From assembly GCA_044220975.1 (NCBI GenBank), contig JBGAPZ010000001.1, forward strand, positions 165,801 through 229,800: a stretch of DNA of 64,000 bases, in the 5' to 3' direction. The first letter of the stretch is position 1; every line of letters starts with the position of its first letter. This document shows, in pieces, positions 1 through 8,994 of the stretch. The notes beneath the pieces are model-generated. The model saw only the letters and a program-made list of their open reading frames with translations, made no database searches and was not told the origin of the DNA. The stretch comes from SZUA-430 sp044220975. GTDB lineage: Bacteria > Pseudomonadota > Alphaproteobacteria > Micropepsales > Micropepsaceae. The translations under genes were made by a program, and so were the position numbers.

Positions 1-248
1 CCCGGCAGGTTTGCGAGGATCTTTACCAAAAACTCGGCGCGGCCGGGGTCGAAGTCCTATATGATGACAGCGATGAACGGGCAGGGGCGAAGTTCTCGAC
101 GTTCGACCTGATCGGGCTGCCGTGGCAGGTGATCGTGGGCCCTCGGGGCCTCGCGACCAATCAAGTCGAAATCAAGAACCGCAAGACCGGCGAACGCCAA
201 ACTCTTGCGCCTGAGGCTGCGTTGAATTTGTTCACCCGAAGGACTTGA
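1..248 (+). CDS. proS: Prolyl-tRNA synthetase, C-terminal end (partial)
   Basis: This is the 3' end of a gene cut by the window edge. Reading from base 3, it encodes about 81 residues ending at the TGA at 246-248. The text VLYDDSDERAGAKFS, followed by LIGLPWQVIVGPRGL, matches the anticodon-binding domain of class IIa prolyl-tRNA synthetase. The terminus is short, without the zinc-like extension of eukaryote-type ProRS, so this is the short alphaproteobacterial form. The stop codon overlaps the ATG of lolC, and proS-lolC-lolD-dnaE is a common order in alphaproteobacteria. Nothing can be said about the catalytic core, which lies outside the window. Confidence 0.9.
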   Translation, partial: RQVCEDLYQKLGAAGVEVLYDDSDERAGAKFSTFDLIGLPWQVIVGPRGLATNQVEIKNRKTGERQTLAPEAALNLFTRRT

Positions 249-1573
249 TGAACCGCGTCGTCGACGTTTCGCAGCAGCAGCAAGTGCGCGTAGCCCCACC
301 GCGGCAGCGTCGAAGCGGAACGTCGCCGTTCTCTGCTTTCGAATTCATGCTTGCCGGCCGCTACCTGCGCGCACGCCGCAAAGAAGGTTGGATCTCCGTC
401 ATCGCGAGCTTCTCGCTGGCGGGCATCGCGCTGGGCGTAGCCACACTCATCATCGTTATGGCGGTAATGAACGGCTTCCGCGAAGAGTTGATGGGCAAGA
501 TCCTCGGCTTCAACGGTCACTTCGTTGTGCAGGGTTTGGGCCCCACCGTGCAGGGCTGGGACAACCTCGCCAACCGCTTGCGCCATATCCCCGGCGTCGT
601 ACGTGTGACCCCGCTGGTTGAGGGCCAAGCACTCGCGACGGCGGCAGGGGCGTCGCCTGGCGTTCTCGTGCGCGGCATTCGCAGCGAAGACGTCATGAAC
701 ATGAAATTGGTGGCCGACTCGCTGAGCGAGGGCGCGATGCGACGCTTCCAAGCGAACGAGTCCAGCGTCCTCATCGGCGAACGCCTGGCCGATCAGATGG
801 GGCTTCTGCCGGGCATGAACATCACCTTGACCGCACCACGCGGCAACGTGACCCCATTCGGCGTGACGCCGCGCCAAAAGCAATACACGGTCGCGGGAAC
901 CTTCAAGGTCGGCATGTCGGAGTACGACCAATCCGTGATATTCATGCCCCTGGCCGAGGCGCAAACTTATTTCAACCGAGGCAACGGCGTCACCGGCATC
1001 GAGGTGATGCTCGACGATCCCGACCGGGTCAACGAACTCCGGCCGAAGATCATGACGGCGGTGGGAGAAACTGCGCGCTTAGTCGATTGGCAGCAAGTGA
1101 ACAAGACGTTCTTCGATGCACTTCAGGTCGAACGAACTGTGATGTTCCTGATCCTCTCGCTCATCATCATCGTCGCGGGCTTCAACATCATATCCGGCAT
1201 GATCATGATGGTTAAGGATAAGACGCGCGATATCGCGATTTTGCGCACGATGGGCGCCACCTCCGGTACGATCCTGCGCGTGTTCTTAATGTCAGGCTCA
1301 GCGATCGGCGTGGTGGGCACGCTTGTCGGCTTCGTGTTGGGCTTCTTGTTCTGCACCTACATCGAAGAAATACGTCAGTTCCTGATTTGGGTGACGGGCA
1401 TGAACCTGTTCCCCGACACGCTCTATTTCTTAAGTAAGCTACCCGCGAAGATGGAGGTCGACGAAGTCATTCTGGTTGTCGTGACCTCCCTTGTGCTCTC
1501 GATCCTTGCGACCGTCTATCCAGCCTGGCGCGCCGCAAAGCTCGATCCGGTGGATGCGCTGCGCTATGAGTGA
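248..1573 (+). CDS. lolC: Lipoprotein-releasing ABC transporter permease LolC/LolE family
   Basis: A 441-residue inner-membrane permease that, with the LolD ATPase, extracts lipoproteins from the inner membrane and hands them to LolA. A first membrane segment lies near residues 50-75 (ISVIASFSLAGIALGVATLII). A long periplasmic domain follows, then three more segments in the last 150 residues, which is the MacB_PCD plus FtsX layout. The TTG one codon upstream is in frame, but ATG 248 is chosen because it forms an ATGA overlap with the proS stop. The protein ends just after the lolD start. Only one permease gene is present beside lolD, so the complex may be a homodimer or its partner may lie elsewhere. 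Confidence 0.93.
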   Translation: MNRVVDVSQQQQVRVAPPRQRRSGTSPFSAFEFMLAGRYLRARRKEGWISVIASFSLAGIALGVATLIIVMAVMNGFREELMGKILGFNGHFVVQGLGPTVQGWDNLANRLRHIPGVVRVTPLVEGQALATAAGASPGVLVRGIRSEDVMNMKLVADSLSEGAMRRFQANESSVLIGERLADQMGLLPGMNITLTAPRGNVTPFGVTPRQKQYTVAGTFKVGMSEYDQSVIFMPLAEAQTYFNRGNGVTGIEVMLDDPDRVNELRPKIMTAVGETARLVDWQQVNKTFFDALQVERTVMFLILSLIIIVAGFNIISGMIMMVKDKTRDIAILRTMGATSGTILRVFLMSGSAIGVVGTLVGFVLGFLFCTYIEEIRQFLIWVTGMNLFPDTLYFLSKLPAKMEVDEVILVVVTSLVLSILATVYPAWRAAKLDPVDALRYE

Positions 1574-2312
1574 CGTATACACCTCGACCGAACCCACCAT
1601 GACACGCACGGCGGCGCAAACCATGCCGACGCTTGCACTGCACGGCGTAACGCGCTCATTCGGCGAGGGCGAAGAGCGGATCGAAATCTTCCGCAACATC
1701 ACCGGGCAAATCGTACCGGGCGAGATCGTGGCGCTCGTCGGGCCCTCGGGGTCCGGTAAGTCGTCGTTGCTGCACATCGCCGGTTTGCTGGAACCGCCGA
1801 CAAGCGGTGTCGTCATTATCAACGGGCGCGACTGCTCGAAGCTCGGCGACGAAGAACGCACCGCTATCCGGCGCAACCAGCTTGGCTTTGTCTATCAGTT
1901 CCACCATCTGCTGCCTGAGTTCAACGCCGTCGAAAACGTCGCGATGCCGCAAATGATCGGAGGCCGTCGCAGTCGCGAAGCTGAAGTCGTCGCCACGCGT
2001 CTCCTCTCGATGGTGGGCTTGCAGCATCGTCTCACACACCGGCCCGGCAAACTCTCCGGCGGCGAGCAGCAGCGTGTTGCGATCGCTCGCGCACTCGCCA
2101 ACCAACCGCGGCTCATTCTGGCGGACGAACCCACCGGCAACCTTGACCCGCGCACAGCTGACATGGTGTTCGCCGTCCTGGTCGATATTTGCCGCGCGCG
2201 TGGTGTTTCTGCCTTGATTGCGACCCACAATCTTCAAATGGCGGTCAAGATGGACCGCACCTGGCTGCTGCACGACGGCAAGCTGATCGACGCCGGCAAA
2301 CTGAAACCTTAA
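1566..2312 (+). CDS. lolD: Lipoprotein-releasing ABC transporter ATP-binding protein LolD
   Basis: A 248-residue cytoplasmic ATPase that powers lipoprotein release with LolC. Walker A is VGPSGSGKSS, the ABC signature is LSGGEQQRVAIARAL, and Walker B is LILADEPTGNLD, all intact. The start ATG at 1566 overlaps the last codons of lolC, which implies translational coupling. The frame is open further upstream to 1491, but that part lies inside lolC and has no family similarity. A conserved MacB/LolD-type ABC domain fills almost the whole chain. Confidence 0.94.
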   Translation: MSDVYTSTEPTMTRTAAQTMPTLALHGVTRSFGEGEERIEIFRNITGQIVPGEIVALVGPSGSGKSSLLHIAGLLEPPTSGVVIINGRDCSKLGDEERTAIRRNQLGFVYQFHHLLPEFNAVENVAMPQMIGGRRSREAEVVATRLLSMVGLQHRLTHRPGKLSGGEQQRVAIARALANQPRLILADEPTGNLDPRTADMVFAVLVDICRARGVSALIATHNLQMAVKMDRTWLLHDGKLIDAGKLKP

Positions 2313-2315
2313 TCC

Positions 2316-2714
2316 ATGGGCGCGCGGCGTGAACCAAGGCCGTTGGTAACCGGCGAGGCGGCAACTGCACTGCGCATCTTCTGTCACGGCGTGCATATGG
2401 CGCTGGTATTCTACGCATTGTTTGGGTGGTTGATCCCGAGCACACCATGGCTGCTTGCGCACCTGGTTTTCATTCCGGCGCTGATCGCGGTTTGGCTCAC
2501 AAACAAGGGGGCCTGTCCGCTAAACAACATCGAAACGTGGATGGCGACCGGAACGTGGCGCAATCCGAACAATGCCGAAGAAGGCAGCTTCCTCGTGACC
2601 GTCGTCGAGCGTTACTTGAAAGTGCATCCCACGCAACGCCTGATGGACCGCATCACATACGGCCTAATGGTGCTTGTCTGGGCATTGTCGTGGGTGCATT
2701 TGCGGCTGTTGTAG
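2316..2714 (+). CDS. Small integral membrane protein (DUF2784-like)
   Basis: A 132-residue hypothetical protein starting 3 bases after the lolD stop, so probably co-transcribed. Three hydrophobic stretches are visible, at about residues 20-38, 44-60 and 112-130. Between the second and third lies NKGACPLNNIETWM, which resembles the CPLT..E motif of DUF2784 membrane proteins. I assign only that resemblance. No catalytic residues or known partner are evident. Codon use is like that of its neighbours, which supports it being real. Confidence 0.65.
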   Translation: MGARREPRPLVTGEAATALRIFCHGVHMALVFYALFGWLIPSTPWLLAHLVFIPALIAVWLTNKGACPLNNIETWMATGTWRNPNNAEEGSFLVTVVERYLKVHPTQRLMDRITYGLMVLVWALSWVHLRLL

Positions 2715-2810
2715 GACCAAGCGAGAGTTTCCCCAAGTGACACCCATCCACCTGGTTGCGCATGGCCCGCCGGGCGGCCTTACATCCGGCTAAGGTCCCA
2801 ACGAGGCGTC

Positions 2811-5800
2811 ATGTCCGGTCACGCAAATTTCGTTCACTTGCGGGTTCACTCCGCTTTCTCTTTGCTTGAAGGCGCGATGCAGCCGGACGAGATCGCGCGG
2901 CTGTGCGAGCGGCATCGCATGCCGGCTGTCGCTGTCACGGACACGAACAATCTCTTCGGCCTCTATGACCTTACCGAAGCGCTGACCAAGGTCGGCGTTC
3001 AGCCGATCGTGGGATGTCAGCTTGAGCTGCACCTCGAAGGCGACGGCACGAAACGCAACGGTACGCACGCCCGCACAGGTCACGACGGCGTAGTCGCGGT
3101 CCTGGTGCAGTCGGAGAAGGGCTACGCGAACCTTATGAAGCTCGCGAGCAAGGCTCACCTCGACGGTAGTGTCGGCGAGCCACCGCACATCACCTGGGAG
3201 ATGCTCGAGCTCTATCATGAAGGATTGATCCTGCTCACGGGCGGGCCCAGGGGTTTAATCAACAAGCTCATTGTCGACGGCCAAATCGAAGCTGCGAAGA
3301 CATGGACGGAGCGACTTGCGTCTGTATTCGCAGGGCGCCTCTACGTTGAACTGCAACGCCACGGGCTCTCGGAAGAAGCCGTCGCAGAGCCGCATTTGGT
3401 GCAACTCGCCTATGCGCTCAACCTTCCGCTGGTCGCCACGAACGAACCATTCTTCGGGAAGAAAGATCTGTTCGAAGCGCACGACGCGTTGCTCTGCATC
3501 GCGGCAGGCTCCTACGTCAGCCAAGATGACCGCCGAAAGGAAAGCAGGCAGCACTACTTCAAATCGGCAGAGGAAATGACGACACTCTTCGCCGATGCGC
3601 CTGAAGCCATTGCTAACACGATAGAGATCGCCAAGCGCTGCGGCTTCATTCCAAAGAAACGCAGCCCCATTCTCCCGGACTTCGTACCCGCGTCGGGTCT
3701 ATCCCCGGAAGACGAACTGCGCTCGCAAGCTGAACTCGGCCTGAAAGCGCGCCTCGCCGCAAGCGGCTTGTTCGCGGAAGAGAAAGCCTACTGGGATCGC
3801 CTAAAATTCGAACTCGACGTCATCATTCGGATGAAGTTCCCAGGTTATTTCTTAATCGTGTCCGATTTCATGAAATGGACGCGCGGGCAGGGAATCCCCG
3901 TTGGCGTCCGCGGTTCCGGTGCAGCCTCCGTCGTTGCGTGGAGTTTGCAGATCACCGCGCTGGACCCACTGCGCTTCGGACTTGTGTTCGAACGTTTTTT
4001 GAACCCCGAACGTATCTCAATGCCGGATTTCGATATCGACTTTTGCCAAGACCGGCGCGGCGAAGTCATCCGCTATGTTCAAGACAAATACGGCCACGAC
4101 CGTGTGGCGCAGATCATCACGCTGGGAACTCTGCAAGCGCGCGCAGCACTCCGGGACGTGGGCCGCGTACTGCAAATGCCGCAAGGTCAGGTCGACCGCA
4201 TCGCTAAGATGATCAAGATCCAACCCGGTCAGTCGGTCACGCTGCGTCAAGCAATTCAGCAAGAACCGCGTCTTCAGCAAATGGAGAATGACGAAGAGTC
4301 TGTCGCGCGCCTCTTTCAAATCGCCGGACAGCTCGAAGGCCTCTACCGACACGCCTCCACACATGCCGCGGGCGTCGTTATTGGCGATCGCCCGCTCGAT
4401 GAACTCGTGCCGCTTTATCGCGACCCAAGTTCCGACATGCCAGTTACCCAGTTCGACTACGAGCAGGACGAGAAAGCGGGCCTCGTCAAATTCGACTTCT
4501 TGGGTCTCAAAACGCTGACCGTCATCGCCGAAACCGAGAAAATGATCCTCGAACGTCACGGGATCAAAGTGAAAGCCGAAGACGTCGCGTTCGACGATAA
4601 GAAGGCATTCGAAGCGCTGGGTAAGGGCGCGTCGACCGGCATCTTCCAGCTAGAATCAACCGGTATGCGCGACCTGTTGCGCAAGATGAAGCCCGACCGC
4701 GTCGAAGACCTGATCGCACTCGTGGCCCTCTATCGCCCGGGCCCGATGGACCAAATTCCTGTCTACATCGCCGTGAAGCACGGTCGCGAGAAACCGTTCT
4801 ACCTGCACCCTGCGTTGGAGCCGATCCTGTCGGACACGCATGGCGTGATGACGTACCAAGAAGACGTGATGCTGATCGCGCGCGAGCTTGCCGGCTATTC
4901 GCTGGGCCAAGCCGACGAGTTGCGCCGAGCGATGGGCAAGAAGATCAAGGAACAAATGGCGGCGCACCGTGTCAAGTTCATCGAAGGCGCGGCCAAACAG
5001 AAAAACATCCCGGCCGACATCGCCGAACAAATCTTTCTCCAGGCTGAAAAATTCGCGGGATACGGTTTCAACAAGGCGCACGCCGCAGCGTACGCGCAGA
5101 TCGCCTATCAAACCGCGTGGCTAAAGGCGAACTATGCGGTCGAATTTTTCTGCGCCTCAATGATCCTCGATATTGGTTCACCTGAGCGCCTCTCGATATT
5201 CCGTCAAGAAGCGGAGCGCATGGGCATCACCGTGCTGCCGCCCGACATCAACGCCTCGGCTGCGCTGTTCACTGCAAGCAGGCGCGCCGATGGCAGCGAC
5301 GTCGTGCATTATGCGTTGGCCGCGATCCGCAATGTTGGCCGCGCAGCAATGGACCATGTGATCGACGTCAGGAGCACCGGCGGCAAATTCACCAGCCTGT
5401 TCGATTTCGCTCGTCGCGTGGACGCGAAGTACGTGAACAAACGCATCCTCGAGAACTTGGTCGCGGCAGGCGCGTTCGACAGCCTAAACTCGAATCGCGC
5501 TCAGGTGCACGCCTCGATCGACATGATGCTGGGCGAAGCATCGATCACCACCCGCGAACGCGAAAGCTCGCAAGTGAATCTGTTCGGCGAGGTCGAGACG
5601 ACGCGTGACCGCGCCTTGCCGCAGGTCAACCAATGGGCGATGCCCGACCGTTTATCCCGCGAATTCGGCGCTATCGGGTTCTACATGTCCGCGCATCCGC
5701 TTGACGAATTCGCGCAAACGCTCGCGCGTCTGCGCGTTGTACCGTATGCCGAACTCGCCGCCGACAAGCGCCACGAAGATCGCGCTGTCACGCTAGCCGG

Positions 5801-6263
5801 CAGCGTCATCCGCCGCCAAGAACGCCGTACGCGCGACGACAAGCGTATGGCTCACATTGGGTTCTCCGATGCGTCGGGGATGTTCGAAGCCGTCGCTTTC
5901 GCCGAAACTCTGGCACAAGGCGGCCAGCACCTAGAGCCCGGCAAGTCCGTTGTTCTCGACGTTGCCACGCGTTGGGACGGCGACGACCTGAAACTCCAAA
6001 TCCTGCGCGTGCAGGGTTTGAACGAAGCCGCGGCACAAACCGGTGCAGGTCTGCGTATCTTCATCGATGACCCAAAGCCGCTCGCAAGCATCTCCGAGCG
6101 CCTCAAGAACCAACAAGGCAAAGGCCTCGTCTCGCTCATTTTTCCGGTCGAGACGGGCGAGCGCGAAGTCGAACTGGAACTGCCCGGCCGCTACGCCGTC
6201 ACCCCAGCACTCAAAGGTGCGATCCGCGTCGTGGGTGGCGTGCGCGAAGTTGAAGAGGTCTAA
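2811..6263 (+). CDS. dnaE: DNA polymerase III subunit alpha
   Basis: A 1150-residue replicative polymerase of DnaE1 size. The N-terminal PHP domain begins at FVHLRVHSAFSLLEGA, with the metal-site Asp replaced by Ala, as in many proofreading-inactive PHP domains. The palm aspartates lie in MPDFDIDF (D406 and D408), with the third in VKFDFLGLKT (D562). Finger, HhH and OB-fold regions follow to the end. The nucleotide-binding loop reads VGVRGSGAAS at residues 364-373, whereas the family has VGPGRGSGAGS. One residue is missing and two are changed, which is unusual for such a conserved loop. The gene ends in a 3-base convergent overlap with the next gene. Confidence 0.96.
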   Translation: MSGHANFVHLRVHSAFSLLEGAMQPDEIARLCERHRMPAVAVTDTNNLFGLYDLTEALTKVGVQPIVGCQLELHLEGDGTKRNGTHARTGHDGVVAVLVQSEKGYANLMKLASKAHLDGSVGEPPHITWEMLELYHEGLILLTGGPRGLINKLIVDGQIEAAKTWTERLASVFAGRLYVELQRHGLSEEAVAEPHLVQLAYALNLPLVATNEPFFGKKDLFEAHDALLCIAAGSYVSQDDRRKESRQHYFKSAEEMTTLFADAPEAIANTIEIAKRCGFIPKKRSPILPDFVPASGLSPEDELRSQAELGLKARLAASGLFAEEKAYWDRLKFELDVIIRMKFPGYFLIVSDFMKWTRGQGIPVGVRGSGAASVVAWSLQITALDPLRFGLVFERFLNPERISMPDFDIDFCQDRRGEVIRYVQDKYGHDRVAQIITLGTLQARAALRDVGRVLQMPQGQVDRIAKMIKIQPGQSVTLRQAIQQEPRLQQMENDEESVARLFQIAGQLEGLYRHASTHAAGVVIGDRPLDELVPLYRDPSSDMPVTQFDYEQDEKAGLVKFDFLGLKTLTVIAETEKMILERHGIKVKAEDVAFDDKKAFEALGKGASTGIFQLESTGMRDLLRKMKPDRVEDLIALVALYRPGPMDQIPVYIAVKHGREKPFYLHPALEPILSDTHGVMTYQEDVMLIARELAGYSLGQADELRRAMGKKIKEQMAAHRVKFIEGAAKQKNIPADIAEQIFLQAEKFAGYGFNKAHAAAYAQIAYQTAWLKANYAVEFFCASMILDIGSPERLSIFRQEAERMGITVLPPDINASAALFTASRRADGSDVVHYALAAIRNVGRAAMDHVIDVRSTGGKFTSLFDFARRVDAKYVNKRILENLVAAGAFDSLNSNRAQVHASIDMMLGEASITTRERESSQVNLFGEVETTRDRALPQVNQWAMPDRLSREFGAIGFYMSAHPLDEFAQTLARLRVVPYAELAADKRHEDRAVTLAGSVIRRQERRTRDDKRMAHIGFSDASGMFEAVAFAETLAQGGQHLEPGKSVVLDVATRWDGDDLKLQILRVQGLNEAAAQTGAGLRIFIDDPKPLASISERLKNQQGKGLVSLIFPVETGEREVELELPGRYAVTPALKGAIRVVGGVREVEEV

Positions 6264-6811
6264 AACACCTCAGCTACGTTCTCTCGCAGCAGGGGATCAT
6301 CGCTTCGGACCCGGTTCAAGAACGTGACGTTCACGCGCCGCGAGACGAACGTGTAGGGTATCCAGACCGAGGCCGCCACGATCGAGCGACCGATCTCGCG
6401 AACCGTCTCTGTGTCGAAGATTGTGCTCCACTCCGACGGCTGTCCAATCGCATCCATGACGTACTTCGTGACCACCGTGTCGCCGACGACAACCACAGTC
6501 GAAAAGCCAAGCATGCCCGCATAGCTTCGCGGGAAAAAACGATGCTTTCCAAAAAGGAGGAACAGGTTCGCGATCGCCCAAAGGATGACGACAACGTTGA
6601 CGAAAATCTCGATCATGATGAACGCAGACAATGTGGGATGCAGCGCCGCGTAATCGATGCCCGCGTAGATCGGACCAAGTGAAGCGCCGGCCCGCAAAGG
6701 TGTTACAATGCATCCTATAGCGACCAGATAGAGCCAGCCGGCAACACCAAAGAGCGCATGCCGCTTGGCAATCTCAAGGGGGAGTGTCGTCCACGAACTG
6801 TTGCTTGCCAT
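6260..6811 (-). CDS. DUF2569 family membrane protein
   Basis: A 183-residue protein with about four membrane segments: GVAGWLYLVAIGCIV, then two in the middle (FIMIEIFVNVVVILWAIANLFLLF and MLGFSTVVVVGDTV), then IGRSIVAASVWIPYTF. The ending WIPYTFVSRRVNVTFLNR matches the C-terminal signature of DUF2569 proteins, whose role is unknown. The start lies 3 bases after the stop of the aminotransferase on the same strand, so the two are likely one transcript. The 3' end meets dnaE tail to tail. Confidence 0.75.
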   Translation of the reverse strand: MASNSSWTTLPLEIAKRHALFGVAGWLYLVAIGCIVTPLRAGASLGPIYAGIDYAALHPTLSAFIMIEIFVNVVVILWAIANLFLLFGKHRFFPRSYAGMLGFSTVVVVGDTVVTKYVMDAIGQPSEWSTIFDTETVREIGRSIVAASVWIPYTFVSRRVNVTFLNRVRSDDPLLRENVAEVF

Positions 6812-6814
6812 CGT

Positions 6815-7978
6815 TCAAATTGCCTTCGCGATACGGTCCATCGCTTCCTGGAGCCGCTCGGGCGCTTGGAAGAAGCAAAGGCGAATGAAGCGGTCGTTCT
6901 GTTTGTCGGTCTTCGGCCCGAACGCAATGCCGGGCGCGACGCCCACCTTTGCTTCTTCGAGAAGCCGCTTGGCGAAGGCAATGGAGTCCGTCATGCCTTC
7001 GACCGCGATGAAGGCATAGAACGCGCCTTCGGGCTTCGACCAACTCATGCGGTTGTGGCCCGCGATAGCTTTCTCGACGATCTCAAGCCCCGCCCGGCAG
7101 CGCTCAACCTGCCACGTAATGAAGTCGTCGCCCTTTGTGATCGCTTCCAGCGCGCCGTACTGCGCGAACACGGTCGCGCCTGTGTTGTTGTAGGCAGAAA
7201 GCTCCGCCATCTGCGAAGCGAGTCGCCGTGGGTGAATCAGCCAGCCGACGCGCCAACCCGTCATCGCCCACGCTTTGGAGAAGCTATTCACGACGAAGAC
7301 ATCGTCCTCGGGTTCGGCGATGGCGGCGAAACTCGGCGCCGGCTTGTCGTACACGATCGGCGTGTACACCTCGTCCGAAATGATGGCGATGCCGCGTTTA
7401 CGCGTGAACTCCAGAATCGCACGCTGCTCGGCCTCGCTCATGATCCAACCGGTGGGATTCGATGGGGAGGCAAAAAAGATCGCCTTTGTGCGCGCGTCCG
7501 CACTATCGAACAGCCGCTGCAGGTCGAGAGACCAAGGTTCGCCGTTTGCGCCGCCGTTCAAACGGACGAAGCGTGGTGTCGCGCCTGAGCCCAGCACAGC
7601 CTGAAATATGTTCGGCCACATTGGCGAGATGATAAGAACGTTGTCGCCCGGCTCGCACACACATTGGAGCGCGATCTGCACGCCCATCATCGCGGCCCCG
7701 GGAACGGTGACTCGGCCGACCTCGATGTCGCGTCCAGATTGACGCGAGGCCCATTTGGTGATCGCTTCGCGCAGCTCGCCGATACCGCGCGTAAACGTAT
7801 AGAAAGTCTTACCCTCGTCTAAGGCGCGCTTGGCGGCATCTCGGATGAAGGGCGGGGTGACCACGTCGCCCTCGCCGAACCAGAGCGGTATGATATCCGG
7901 GCGACCAAGCCCCAAAAACGACACCTCACCAATGCCGTTGCGCTCAAGGCCCAGGATGTTCGATCGAATAGCGGTCAT
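6815..7978 (-). CDS. PLP-dependent aminotransferase, class I/II (aspartate aminotransferase-like)
   Basis: A 387-residue fold-type I aminotransferase. The PLP lysine is in SFSKAWAMTGWRVGW, and the cofactor pocket includes ASPSNPTGW and ISDEVYTPIVYD. The C-terminal domain ends with the usual FIRLCFFQAPERLQEAMDRI. The amino donor cannot be told from sequence. Homologues are often labelled aspartate or kynurenine-type aminotransferases. It is transcribed away from rpsB, with a 201-base divergent intergenic region between them that should hold both promoters. Confidence 0.85.
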   Translation of the reverse strand: MTAIRSNILGLERNGIGEVSFLGLGRPDIIPLWFGEGDVVTPPFIRDAAKRALDEGKTFYTFTRGIGELREAITKWASRQSGRDIEVGRVTVPGAAMMGVQIALQCVCEPGDNVLIISPMWPNIFQAVLGSGATPRFVRLNGGANGEPWSLDLQRLFDSADARTKAIFFASPSNPTGWIMSEAEQRAILEFTRKRGIAIISDEVYTPIVYDKPAPSFAAIAEPEDDVFVVNSFSKAWAMTGWRVGWLIHPRRLASQMAELSAYNNTGATVFAQYGALEAITKGDDFITWQVERCRAGLEIVEKAIAGHNRMSWSKPEGAFYAFIAVEGMTDSIAFAKRLLEEAKVGVAPGIAFGPKTDKQNDRFIRLCFFQAPERLQEAMDRIAKAI

Positions 7979-8179
7979 AAGCCCCCGATTTTCGGCTGAT
8001 TTGTCGCGTTTGCCCCAAGCTGCCGCCCTTGCACCCTCCAGCGCAACCCCCTAAAACCGCGCCCATTCCACACGCGGGCTTGGGTTGCCTGACCGTCATA
8101 TGGCGGGCCGCCCTCCGGTGCTGAGCTTAGGCTTGGTGATAGTCCGCGGAGGTTCAACCGGTTAAGGAGACAAAGCCAG

Positions 8180-8932
8180 ATGGCTTTACCTGACTATTCC
8201 ATGCGTCAGCTTTTGGAAGCTGGCGTGCATTTCGGGCACCAGACACATCGCTGGAACCCGCGCATGCAGCAATACCTCTACGGCTCGCGCAACAAGATCC
8301 ACATCATCGATCTGACGCAAACGGTGCCGTTGTTGCACCAAGCGCTGAAGACCGTCCGCGATGTCGTCTCGCAGGGCGGCCGCGTACTGTTTGTTGGCAC
8401 AAAGCGCCAAGCGTCTGAAGGTATTGCTGACGCCGCAAAGCGCTGCGCGCAATACTACGTGAACCACCGCTGGCTCGGCGGCACGTTGACGAACTGGCAG
8501 ACGATCTCGAACTCGATCAAGCGCCTGCGCGCGATTGAAGAGATCCTGAACGCCGGCGCTCAAGGTCTCACGAAGAAAGAAGCGCTGAACCTCACGCGCG
8601 AGCAGGAAAAGCTCGAACGCGCACTCGGCGGCATCAAAGATATGGGCGGCGTCCCCGACCTCCTGTTCGTGATCGACACGAACAAGGAAGCGATAGCCAT
8701 CCAAGAAGCGAACAAACTCGGCATCCCGGTTGTGGCGGTCGTCGACTCGAACTCGAACCCGGAAGGCATCGCCTTCCCGATCCCGGGTAACGACGACGCC
8801 TCGCGCGCGATCGCGCTCTATTGCGATCTGGTAGCGCGCGCGGTCATCGACGGCATCTCGGCCGCGCAAGGCACGGCCGGCGTCGACATCGGTGCGTCGA
8901 GTGAAGTCCCGGCACAAGATCTGCCGAACTAG
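8180..8932 (+). CDS. rpsB: 30S ribosomal protein S2
   Basis: A 250-residue ribosomal protein of the small-subunit head. Conserved text includes MRQLLEAGVHFGHQTHRWNP, VLFVGTKRQA and YYVNHRWLGGTLTNWQTI. The start ATG has a good ribosome-binding site, AAGGAG, at about 8164. It opens the rpsB-tsf-pyrH-frr cluster that is conserved across bacteria. In other species S2 represses its own operon, but no leader structure for that is obvious here. Confidence 0.98.
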   Translation: MALPDYSMRQLLEAGVHFGHQTHRWNPRMQQYLYGSRNKIHIIDLTQTVPLLHQALKTVRDVVSQGGRVLFVGTKRQASEGIADAAKRCAQYYVNHRWLGGTLTNWQTISNSIKRLRAIEEILNAGAQGLTKKEALNLTREQEKLERALGGIKDMGGVPDLLFVIDTNKEAIAIQEANKLGIPVVAVVDSNSNPEGIAFPIPGNDDASRAIALYCDLVARAVIDGISAAQGTAGVDIGASSEVPAQDLPN

Positions 8933-8994
8933 AAACGAATCGCGCGCGGCTCCAGGTCGCGCGCGGACCCACTCGAACGATTAGGAGTTCCCCC

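Noticed and set aside
161..964. Long minus-strand open frame of 267 codons opposite lolC
   Set aside because: It is the reverse-strand shadow of lolC, with His/Arg-rich composition typical of GC-rich antisense frames and no family resemblance.
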